Below, in pieces: positions 31,913 through 39,075 of a DNA stretch of 64,000 bases (position 1 is its first letter; the number at the start of each line of letters is the position of its first letter). Source of the DNA: Novosphingobium sediminicola (GTDB lineage: Bacteria; Pseudomonadota; Alphaproteobacteria; Sphingomonadales; Sphingomonadaceae); the NCBI RefSeq assembly GCF_014196525.1, contig NZ_JACIDX010000009.1, forward strand, positions 1 to 64,000, in the 5' to 3' direction. The notes under the pieces are model-generated. The model saw nothing but the letters and a program-made list of their open reading frames with translations, was not told the origin of the DNA and made no database searches. The position numbers and the translations under genes are program-made.

Positions 31913-32913
31913 CGCCCCGCTCCCTGATCGACGCCGGCCAGCACATCGCCGTCCCGGACGCCGGAAAGAATTTCAATCATGCCATCGGCGGCAGGCGCGG
32001 TCTGCACCGGCACTTGCGAGGCCGTGCCTTTCGGCGCGATCACCGTGGCGTAATCCAGCCCATAGCGCGTGAAAATGAAGCCGCGCGGCACGATGATCGC
32101 GCGATGCGTGCCCGCCTCAACCTGCGCGGCCACGCGCCGCCCGATCAGCGCTGCATCAAGGCCCTGCATGGCCACATCGGCGCTGACCTGTCCGGCCTGC
32201 ACCGCCGGATAGATCCGCGTAACGGTGCCGTTCATCCCTTCGGCCCGCACCTTGGCGCCGGGGCGGATCTTGGCCGCCAGCGCTTCAGGCAGGTCAAGCC
32301 GCAGGACCACCGGGCCGGATGTGACCACCGCCACCACCATGCCCGGCGCCACCGGCGCGCCCGCAGGCACATCGGCGCGCAGCACGCGGCCATTGGCGGG
32401 GGCGATCACGGCGCCATTGCCCGCCATGGCGCGGATGCTGGCCTGTTGGGCGCGGGCAGCCTGCGTCTGGGCGCTGGCGGCCTGGGCGACCGCCTCGGCC
32501 TGTTCCAGCCGCGCCTTGGCATAGACACCATTGGCGGCAAGGAATTTCACCCTTTCCAGCTCGGCATGGGCCTGCACGGCCTGGGCCTGCGCGGCGGCGG
32601 CCTGCGCGCCATAGGCGGCGGATTGATAAGAGAGCTGATTGTCGGTGATGCGGCCGATCACCTGCCCTTTATGCACACTGTCGCCCGCGCGGACGGAAAG
32701 GGTGGACAGGACGCCCGGAATACGCGCCAGCACCTGCGCCTGATCCTGACTGGTCACTTCGGCCGACACGCTTTGCCAATCAGGCGCATCGCCGGCCTTG
32801 ACGGTCAGGCGCGGCCCGGCGGCGGCCCTGGCCGCTTCAGGCGCGGGCTGATCCGAACCGCATCCTGCCAGAGCAGCCGCCATCGGCAATGCCATCGCCA
32901 ACCATCCACGCAT
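31909..32913 (-). CDS. periplasmic adaptor (membrane fusion) lipoprotein of the RND pump
   Basis: A 334-residue HlyD/AcrA-type adaptor. It starts at ATG 32913 after AGGGGAGAGGGCGG and has a lipoprotein signal with lipobox LAGC (Cys18). A barrel-sandwich segment (VRAGDSVHKGQVIGRI) is followed by an Ala/Gln-rich helical hairpin near 100-180 and IAPANGRVLRADVPAGAPV. It connects the RND pump to the TolC-like channel. It lies 22 bp after the rhodanese stop and overlaps the pump start as ATGA. The long upstream in-frame extension to 33057 overlaps rhodanese and was rejected. Confidence 0.88.
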   Translation of the reverse strand: MRGWLAMALPMAAALAGCGSDQPAPEAARAAAGPRLTVKAGDAPDWQSVSAEVTSQDQAQVLARIPGVLSTLSVRAGDSVHKGQVIGRITDNQLSYQSAAYGAQAAAAQAQAVQAHAELERVKFLAANGVYAKARLEQAEAVAQAASAQTQAARAQQASIRAMAGNGAVIAPANGRVLRADVPAGAPVAPGMVVAVVTSGPVVLRLDLPEALAAKIRPGAKVRAEGMNGTVTRIYPAVQAGQVSADVAMQGLDAALIGRRVAAQVEAGTHRAIIVPRGFIFTRYGLDYATVIAPKGTASQVPVQTAPAADGMIEILSGVRDGDVLAGVDQGAGR

Positions 32914-32935
32914 CCGCCCTCTCCCCTTTAATGCT

Positions 32936-33274
32936 TCAGCGCTCGACCGGCAGACCAGCCTTGGCCCATGCGCCGAAACCGCCCGCCAGATGGGTGTCCA
33001 CGCTGGCCTGCGCGGCGGCGCATTTGTCCAGCGCCATGCCCGAACGCTTGCCGCCAAGGCAGGTCAGCACCAGTTGGCGCCCCTCGGGCGCGGGCAGACG
33101 GCTGGGCTGAAAGGCGGACAGCGGCATATTGATCGAACCGGGAATATGGCCGCCTGCAAATTCGTCCGGCTCGCGCACATCGACCACCATCGCCTGATTC
33201 GCGGCCAACATATTGGCCAGTTCATGGGCGTTGACTTCACGGTGCTGGGCCGAATTTCCAAAGCCGAAGATCAT
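32936..33274 (-). CDS. single-domain rhodanese
   Basis: A 112-residue rhodanese-fold sulfurtransferase. The fold marks are MVVDVREPDEFAGGHIPGSINMPL, and the active-site loop is TCLGGKRSGMA with Cys72 as the sulfur-carrying residue. No signal peptide is seen, so it is cytoplasmic. It would take persulfide sulfur made by sulfide:quinone oxidoreductase and pass it to glutathione, cyanide or another acceptor. It heads the minus-strand operon with the RND adaptor, the pump and the ArsR regulator, and is divergent from SQR. Confidence 0.88.
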   Translation of the reverse strand: MIFGFGNSAQHREVNAHELANMLAANQAMVVDVREPDEFAGGHIPGSINMPLSAFQPSRLPAPEGRQLVLTCLGGKRSGMALDKCAAAQASVDTHLAGGFGAWAKAGLPVER

Positions 33275-33327
33275 GACATTGCATCCTTATGCCCCGGGCG
33301 GAACGGCCCGACAAAAACATCACTTGC

Positions 33328-33346
33328 TTATATGCCTTAAATATAA
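33328..33346. promoter_or_regulatory. AT-rich dyad between rhodanese and SQR (ArsR/BigR-type operator)
   Basis: TTATAT and ATATAA form an inverted repeat with a 7-bp spacer in the 166-bp divergent promoter region. Outer CTTG/CAAG bases extend the symmetry. BigR-type regulators bind AT-rich dyads (recalled). One site could control both directions. Confidence 0.5.
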
Positions 33347-33440
33347 TATTAGTCAAGCAGGATTGAAAGCGGCTACATTCCCTTGCCGCCGCCGAAATCC
33401 GCAGATCACTGGGCCCTCACAGCATTGGGAGAGCAGAACC

Positions 33441-34754
33441 ATGTCCTTGCCCGGAACCACATTGCCCCGAATCGTCGTGCTGGGCGCCGGCCTTGGCGGC
33501 ACGATCGCGGCCTATGAAATCCGCGACGCCACCAAGGGGCGCGCAGAAGTCACCGTCATTTCCGACAGCGAAGATTACTGGTTCGTGCCGTCCAACCCAT
33601 GGGTAGCGGTGCGCTGGCGCGAACCCGATGCGATCCGGGTGCCTCTGGCCCCGGTGATGGCGAAAAAGGGCATTGGCTTTACGAGTGTCGGTGCGTTGCG
33701 CGTGCATCCGGCCGATCAGCGCATCGATCTGCGCGACGGGACCAGCATGACCTATGACTGGCTGGTGATCGCAACCGGGCCGGAACTGGCCTTTGACGAG
33801 ATCCCCGGTTTCGGGCCCGAAGGTCACACCGTTTCGGTGTGCCGGACCGATCATGCGGCCCATGCCGCCGACGCTTTCGACGCCTTTTGCGCCGATCCCA
33901 AGCCCATCGTGGTGGGCGCGGCGCAGGGGGCGTCCTGTTTCGGCCCGGCCTATGAATTTGCTTTGATCCTCGACACCGAATTGCGCCGCCGCAAGATCCG
34001 CGACCGCGTGCCCATGACCTTTGTCACCAGCGAGCCCTATGTCGGCCACCTCGGCCTTGACGGCGTGGGCGACACCAAGGGCCTGCTGGAAAGCGAGATG
34101 CGTGAGCGGCATATCAAATGGATTACCAATGCCCGCGTTACCGGGGTCGAACCGGGCATGATGCATGTCGAGGAAGTGGGCGAGGATGGCGCGGTCAAAA
34201 AGGCGCATGACCTGTCCTTTGGCTATTCGATGCTGCTGCCCGCGTTTCGGGGCGTCAAGGCGGTCTATGGCATAGAGGGCCTGACCAATCCGCGCGGCTT
34301 CATTCTGGCCGACCGGCATCAGCGCAATCCGACTTTCAAGAACATCTATTCGCTGGGCGTCTGCGTGGCGATCCCGCCGATCGGGCCGACCCCGGTGCCG
34401 GTGGGTGTGCCCAAGACCGGCTTTATGATCGAGAGCATGGTGACCGCCGTGGCCCATAATATCGCGGCCGAACTGGACGGGCGCGAACCGGACGAGGTGC
34501 CGAGCTGGAACGCGGTCTGCCTTGCCGATTTCGGCGATGGCGGCGTGGCCTTTGTCGCCCAGCCCCAGATCCCGCCGCGCAATGTCAACTGGTCCTCGCA
34601 TGGCAAATGGGTCCATCTGGCCAAGGTCGGCTTTGAGAAATACTTCCTCCACAAAGTCCGCTCCGGCACCAGCGAGCCGCTTTATGAAAAGCTCGCGCTC
34701 AACATGCTGGGGATCAGCAAATTAAAAGAAACATCCAAGGAGAGCGTGCGATGA
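33441..34754 (+). CDS. sqr: sulfide:quinone oxidoreductase
   Basis: A 437-residue FAD enzyme that oxidises sulfide to polysulfide or persulfide and reduces quinone at the inner membrane. The N-terminal fold is IVVLGAGLGGTIAAYEI (11-27). Three cysteines match the known redox set of SQR: Cys134 (VSVCRTDHA), Cys166 (GASCFGPAYEF) and Cys360 (NAVCLADFGDGG), offset by 4-6 from Cys128/160/356 of the Acidithiobacillus enzyme (recalled). VPVGVPKTGFMIESM near 319-333 is also characteristic. ATG 33441 follows GGGAGA. It is divergent from rhodanese and overlaps the next membrane protein (ATGA). Flavocytochrome c sulfide dehydrogenase is less likely since no cytochrome partner is present. Confidence 0.9.
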   Translation: MSLPGTTLPRIVVLGAGLGGTIAAYEIRDATKGRAEVTVISDSEDYWFVPSNPWVAVRWREPDAIRVPLAPVMAKKGIGFTSVGALRVHPADQRIDLRDGTSMTYDWLVIATGPELAFDEIPGFGPEGHTVSVCRTDHAAHAADAFDAFCADPKPIVVGAAQGASCFGPAYEFALILDTELRRRKIRDRVPMTFVTSEPYVGHLGLDGVGDTKGLLESEMRERHIKWITNARVTGVEPGMMHVEEVGEDGAVKKAHDLSFGYSMLLPAFRGVKAVYGIEGLTNPRGFILADRHQRNPTFKNIYSLGVCVAIPPIGPTPVPVGVPKTGFMIESMVTAVAHNIAAELDGREPDEVPSWNAVCLADFGDGGVAFVAQPQIPPRNVNWSSHGKWVHLAKVGFEKYFLHKVRSGTSEPLYEKLALNMLGISKLKETSKESVR

Positions 34755-34954
34755 CACTTGATACCGCTGTGATGCGTTTTGCCGGCACCGTCGTTCTGGC
34801 CAGCGCGCTGGCCGCCCATTTCATCCATCCGGCATGGATTTACCTGACCATGTTCGCCGGGGCCAATATGCTTCAGGCCAGCGTGACCGGATTTTGCCCC
34901 GCCGCGATCCTGTTCCGAGCCTTTGGCGTCAAGCCGGGCACGACGTTCAAGTAA
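34751..34954 (+). CDS. YgaP-like (DUF2892) small membrane protein
   Basis: A 67-residue protein with two hydrophobic helices (FAGTVVLASALAAHFI and WIYLTMFAGANMLQASV) followed by GFCPAAILFRAFGVK, the pattern of the membrane part of YgaP and DUF2892 proteins. In E. coli YgaP this unit is fused to a rhodanese domain; here rhodanese is a separate gene across the promoter. It overlaps the SQR stop as ATGA. A role in handling sulfur species at the membrane is inferred. Confidence 0.8.
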   Translation: MTLDTAVMRFAGTVVLASALAAHFIHPAWIYLTMFAGANMLQASVTGFCPAAILFRAFGVKPGTTFK

Positions 34955-34966
34955 GAGGATTGGGCG

Positions 34967-36226
34967 ATGCGCCGCTTACTCATTCTTCTGCCCCTGCTGG
35001 CGGCGCATCCGGTGTGGGCGCAGGCCAATGATCTGAACGCGGCCATTGCCGATGCTCTTGCCCACGCCCCCGCTCTGGCCGAGGCGCAGGCGGGGCAGGC
35101 CGAGGCCAAGGCGCGGCTGGACGGCGCGCGGGCGCAGGGGAATCCCATGCTCAGCGTTGAAGGACAGATCGGCGCGGGGCGCATCGACAATGAAGGCTTC
35201 TTTGGCTTTACCGCCCGTAATGTGACGCCTCTGGCGCTGCGGGCGGGGGCGGAAATGCCGCTCTATGCCGGGGGCCGCGTGGCCGCCGCCATCGATCAGG
35301 CCAAGGGCGGCAAGGCGATGGCCGACCTTGGGCTGGCCGATGCGCGCTCGCGGGTGATGGTGGGCGCGGTGGCGGCCTATGCCGAGGTGCTGACCGCCCG
35401 CCGGATCGAGGCGCGGTTTCAGCAATTGACCACTGAGCTGGCCGAGGTCGAGCGGCAGGCCAAGTTGCGGTTCCACGCGGGCGAGATCCCCGCCTCTGAC
35501 CTTGCCGCCGCCACCGCGCGCCGGGCCGAGGGCGAGGCGGGCCTTGCCGCCACGCAGGGCCGCCGCATCACCGCCGAGGCCCAATTCGCGCGCGCCACCG
35601 GGCATGAGCCGGGCAATCTGGCCCCGCTCCCGCCCCTGCCCGCCACGCCGCCGACACTGGACGAGGCGATGGAAAGCGCGCATCGCGCCAATCCCGCGCT
35701 GGCGCAGGCGGAAAAAGGCATAGACATCGCGCGGGCCGGCGCGCGCGGCGCAAGGGCCGAGAGCCTGCCCACCATCGGCGCTTTTGCCGAGGCGACGCGC
35801 ACCCGCGACCAGTTCTTTCCCGATTATCGCGCCGATGCAATGGCCGTGGGCGTCCGGGGCCGCTGGACCATCTGGGCAGGCGGGCGCACGGCGGCCAAGA
35901 TCCATGAGGCCGATGCCGGGGTGGACGCCAGCGAGGCCCGCGCCCGCGAGGCCCGCGAACAGATCGACACCGCCATCATTTCGGCATGGACGGGGCTGAA
36001 AACCGCTCATCGCATGGTCGAGGCCAGTACGCTGCGCGCGAGTGCCGCCGCCGAGGCGCTGCGCAGCGTGCAGCTTGAGGCCAAGGTCGGAGCGAAACCC
36101 ACGCTGGCCGTGCTGGACGCCGAGCGCGAGGCCACCGCCGCCGATGCGGGCAAGATCGAGGCCGAGGGGCAACGTCTGCTCGCGGCATGGCAGCTTAACG
36201 CATTGGCGGGCGCGCTGGCGCCGTAA
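34967..36226 (+). CDS. TolC-like outer-membrane efflux channel
   Basis: A 419-residue outer-membrane factor with a signal peptide (MRRLLILLPLLAAHPVWA). Two internal repeats of long Ala/Glu-rich helices are visible, each followed by barrel segments such as LALRAGAEMPLYAGGRVAA and MAVGVRGRWTIWAGGRTAA. It is smaller than E. coli TolC but within the OMF family range. It follows the YgaP-like gene by 12 bp and precedes the AhpD-like gene by 12 bp. It is the only channel gene near the RND adaptor and pump, so the tripartite complex is probably built from both arms of the divergent locus. Confidence 0.85.
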   Translation: MRRLLILLPLLAAHPVWAQANDLNAAIADALAHAPALAEAQAGQAEAKARLDGARAQGNPMLSVEGQIGAGRIDNEGFFGFTARNVTPLALRAGAEMPLYAGGRVAAAIDQAKGGKAMADLGLADARSRVMVGAVAAYAEVLTARRIEARFQQLTTELAEVERQAKLRFHAGEIPASDLAAATARRAEGEAGLAATQGRRITAEAQFARATGHEPGNLAPLPPLPATPPTLDEAMESAHRANPALAQAEKGIDIARAGARGARAESLPTIGAFAEATRTRDQFFPDYRADAMAVGVRGRWTIWAGGRTAAKIHEADAGVDASEARAREAREQIDTAIISAWTGLKTAHRMVEASTLRASAAAEALRSVQLEAKVGAKPTLAVLDAEREATAADAGKIEAEGQRLLAAWQLNALAGALAP

Positions 36227-36238
36227 AGGAGGATTACC

Positions 36239-36589
36239 ATGAACAAGGACTGGCCGCAGATGGCCAAGGATCTGTCGGGGGCGATCAAGGAAGTGCGCAT
36301 CGGCGCGCCCGATGTGATGAAGAACTTCTCCGCCATGGCCAGCGCCGCCACCGCCAATGGCGCGCTGGACAGCAAGACCAAGGAGCTGATCGCGCTGGGC
36401 ATTGCCGTGGCGATCCGCTGCGATGGCTGCGTGGCCTTTCACGCCCAGGCCGCCCTCAAACATGGCGCCACGCGGGATGAGGTGATGGATGCCATGGGCC
36501 TTGCCGTTTATATGGGCGCAGGGCCAAGCCTTATGTATGCGGCGCAGGCGGTGGAGGCCTATGACCAGTTTGCGGCCGCCAAGGCCTAA
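36239..36589 (+). CDS. AhpD-like / carboxymuconolactone decarboxylase-family protein
   Basis: A 116-residue all-helical protein with the redox motif Cys61-x-x-Cys64 and His68 (CDGCVAFHAQAA), as in AhpD-like peroxidase or disulfide reductases. The ring-lactone decarboxylase branch normally lacks this pair, so a thiol redox role is more likely. It ends the SQR operon and overlaps the convergent LysR gene by 4 bp. In this setting it may reduce persulfides or peroxides; that is inference. Confidence 0.85.
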   Translation: MNKDWPQMAKDLSGAIKEVRIGAPDVMKNFSAMASAATANGALDSKTKELIALGIAVAIRCDGCVAFHAQAALKHGATRDEVMDAMGLAVYMGAGPSLMYAAQAVEAYDQFAAAKA

Positions 36590-37566
36590 CGCGCGCGGTA
36601 ATCCAAAGTGAAGCGCCGCAGCATCGCATCATGCTCCTCCTGCGGCTCGGCCTGATCGCCCTTTTCTCCTTGCGCGAAAAGGATCAGATGCTCGACGACC
36701 CAAGCCAGCGCCTTGTCGCTGCCATTGGCGCAGTGCCATTGCACCACCTGCCGGATGGCGGGCATGGTAAAGGGCAGTTCGGCGATCTGCAGCGGAAAGA
36801 TCCGCGCCATACGCTCGGCCTGACGGCGGTGCATCGTGGCCACGCGATCGGTGTCCAGCACCAGCAGCGGCAGCGAGAGGAAATTGGGCGCGACCACCTC
36901 GACCCGGCGGGTCTGGCGCTGGCGGCGGGTGAACCATTCGTCGAAGGCAGGCATATGGCCGCGCCCCAGCCGCGCCGTAACATGGCCAAGGCCGAAATAG
37001 ATCTCGGGCGTGAGCGGGCGCGACAGGGCGCGGTTGGAGCGACAGCCCACCACCACATAGTCGTCCTCGAACAGGAACCGGCTGGGATGATCGGGCGATA
37101 CGGCGAAGTCGATGGTGATGAGCAGGTCGGCAAAGCCGCGGTCTATGGCCTCCACCGGCTTGCGCCCCATCGGCTGCAATTCGAACCGCAGGCCGGGCGC
37201 CAGTCTGGCAAAATCAGCCAGCGCATCGGCCAACAGCACCTGCGTCGTATAATCCGAGGCCATGATGCGCACCTGACGGTCGGCGCTGGCCGGGTCGAAA
37301 GGCTGGGATACGGTGATGGTCGAGCGGATCTGATCCAGCACCGCGCGCACCGGCTCGATCAGATTTTCCGCGCGCACGGTCAGCGTCATCTGCCGCCCCT
37401 TGGTAATCAGCAGTTCGTCGCCGAAATATTCGCGCAGCCGGGCCAACGCGCTGGAGGCCGCGGATTGCGACAGAAACAAGCGCTCGGCGGCCAGTGAGAC
37501 GCTGCGTTCGGCCAGCAGCACATCGAGCGCGACCAGCAGATTGAGATCAAGCCTTTCAAATCGCAT
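36586..37566 (-). CDS. LysR-family regulator (NodD/NahR-type) 1
   Basis: A 326-residue regulator. The N-terminus MRFERLDLNLLVALDVLL with AAERLFLSQSAASSALARLR is the helix-turn-helix of the NodD/NahR/LinR branch. The effector domain has PFDPASADRQVRIMASDY. It is divergent from the PepSY/TonB receptor genes, with a 262-bp region between, so it likely controls them. Three further regulators of the same LDLNLL branch occur at 48.4, 50.5 and 58.7 kb. The effector is probably aromatic, as for NahR and NodD, but this is not shown. Confidence 0.88.
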   Translation of the reverse strand: MRFERLDLNLLVALDVLLAERSVSLAAERLFLSQSAASSALARLREYFGDELLITKGRQMTLTVRAENLIEPVRAVLDQIRSTITVSQPFDPASADRQVRIMASDYTTQVLLADALADFARLAPGLRFELQPMGRKPVEAIDRGFADLLITIDFAVSPDHPSRFLFEDDYVVVGCRSNRALSRPLTPEIYFGLGHVTARLGRGHMPAFDEWFTRRQRQTRRVEVVAPNFLSLPLLVLDTDRVATMHRRQAERMARIFPLQIAELPFTMPAIRQVVQWHCANGSDKALAWVVEHLILFAQGEKGDQAEPQEEHDAMLRRFTLDYRAR

Positions 37567-37673
37567 CGCTTACCCCCGATTTCCAAGCTCCGTATTGCCG
37601 TCTTGCGCAGCATTCAGGCCCCTGTTTCCTGGCCCAATCGCCAGCAAAGCGGGGCTGGTGTCAATCCTATCCG

Positions 37674-37688
37674 ATCTCTCATGCCGAT
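37674..37688. promoter_or_regulatory. ATC-N9-GAT motif (NodD-type LysR box)
   Basis: ATC TCTCATGCC GAT matches the ATC-N9-GAT core described for NodD-type regulators. It lies between LysR 1 and the PepSY gene. The rest of the 262-bp gap shows a second partial symmetry (CCGATC...CTATCGG) but no other clear element. The short core has a sizeable chance of occurring at random. Confidence 0.4.
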
Positions 37689-37828
37689 CCGAACCTATCG
37701 GTTTGCCGCGAAGGCGGCCGCCGCGCTAGGAAACCCGAACCCCTGCAGCGCAACGGACGGACGCCGCAGGAACAGCCAAAAACAAGCCGAGCCGGGCCGT
37801 TGCGCCTGATGCCGGGAGGGAGACTATC

Positions 37829-39037
37829 ATGCTGCGCTGGCACCGCCTTTGCGCCTTTGCAACCTTGCCTGTGATGGCGTTTATCGTCGCGACGGGGGCG
37901 GGCATAGAAGCCGCCGACATGACCGCCATTCTGGGCCATGCGCCCGAAACCGGGGCGGCCATGCGCAAGATCCGCGAGCATATCTATGGCCCGCCCAATT
38001 ATGCCGTGGTTTCGGCCACTGATTATGACAGCCCCGCCCTGCCCGCCGGGCTGGATTATGCGCAAGGACTGGCCCGCACCGCCGCGCTGGCGCGCAGGAC
38101 GATGCCCGATGCGGCGCTGCAACTGGTGGAAATTCGCGGATTTGAGGGACGCGTGGCGGGCCATGCAAGGATGGATGGCAGGGATCTGATCTTCGATCTG
38201 GCCAATGGCCGCGCCTTGCCCTCTGCCGCCCTGCCATGGGACCAGCCGCCCTCCGACATGCGATCCACCCGCAGCGATTTAAAAGAGTGGCACCGGTTGG
38301 GCCATTTCGGCCTGCTGGCGGCCTCGGTCAATGCGCTGGCTGGGCTGGCGATCGCGGTGATGATGGTTACGGGGCTTGCGCAATATGTCCGGCTGTACCG
38401 CGCGCGGGCCAAGATCGGGCGTCATGCGCCGGTCTGGAGCGGCGGGTCGCGCTGGCGGGTGCTGCATCGCGCTGTGGCGTTGATCGCTGCCCTGCCGGTG
38501 CTGTGGCTGGTAGCCAGCGGATTGGCGCTGGCGGTGGACAATGTGGCGGCGGGGGTTGGGCTGCTGATGGCCCCGCCCGCCGCCCATGGTCCGGATCCCT
38601 TTGCCGGGGATTTCAGCACCCCCATGCGCGATGATGAATTGGCCGGGATGAGCGCGGCCACCTTGCGCGCCTTTGCAGCGGATCATCCCGGCGTGGGGAT
38701 CAAGGTGCTGCGGCTGCGCTATTTCGCAGGCTATCGGCAGGGCATCGTCATCGCCGCTGACGCCGACACGTCGCAAAATGTCTATGACACCAACACCGGC
38801 CGCATGCTGTCCATGAACGAGCCGGGCTATCCGCGCCTGATCTTTCCCACCGGATGGGAATGGCATCAACGGCTGAAACGCGTCCATCGCGGCGATTTTC
38901 TGGGCATGCCGGGGCGCGTGATCGCGGGACTGGCGGCGCTGGGGCTGCTCTATCTGATGATCTCGGGCGCGGTCATGTACGCCCAATTATGGACGCGGCG
39001 GCGCAAAGCGGGCCGGACCAAATGGGTCTGGAAATAA
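37829..39037 (+). CDS. PepSY-associated transmembrane protein
   Basis: A 402-residue inner-membrane protein with four helices: one near the start (RLCAFATLPVMAFIVATG), one near 170-190 (LLAASVNALAGLAIAVMM), one near 215-240 and one near 375-395. They enclose PepSY-like periplasmic domains. Such proteins (PiuB/FoxB-like) often sit beside TonB receptors and are thought to reduce or process iron-siderophores. The gene precedes TonB receptor 2 by 38 bp with a clear GGGAGGGAG site. Conserved His residues lie in HRLC, EWHRLGHFG and WEWHQRLKRVHRGD. Iron is the usual role, but aromatic ligands cannot be excluded. Confidence 0.8.
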   Translation: MLRWHRLCAFATLPVMAFIVATGAGIEAADMTAILGHAPETGAAMRKIREHIYGPPNYAVVSATDYDSPALPAGLDYAQGLARTAALARRTMPDAALQLVEIRGFEGRVAGHARMDGRDLIFDLANGRALPSAALPWDQPPSDMRSTRSDLKEWHRLGHFGLLAASVNALAGLAIAVMMVTGLAQYVRLYRARAKIGRHAPVWSGGSRWRVLHRAVALIAALPVLWLVASGLALAVDNVAAGVGLLMAPPAAHGPDPFAGDFSTPMRDDELAGMSAATLRAFAADHPGVGIKVLRLRYFAGYRQGIVIAADADTSQNVYDTNTGRMLSMNEPGYPRLIFPTGWEWHQRLKRVHRGDFLGMPGRVIAGLAALGLLYLMISGAVMYAQLWTRRRKAGRTKWVWK

Positions 39038-39075
39038 GAAAACCAAAACAGATCAATTAAAAGTGAGGGGAAGTT

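Noticed and set aside
30029..31927. 632-residue plus-strand frame opposite the RND pump
   Set aside because: Low-complexity Arg/His/Asp-rich product with no domain; the RND gene on the other strand is certain.
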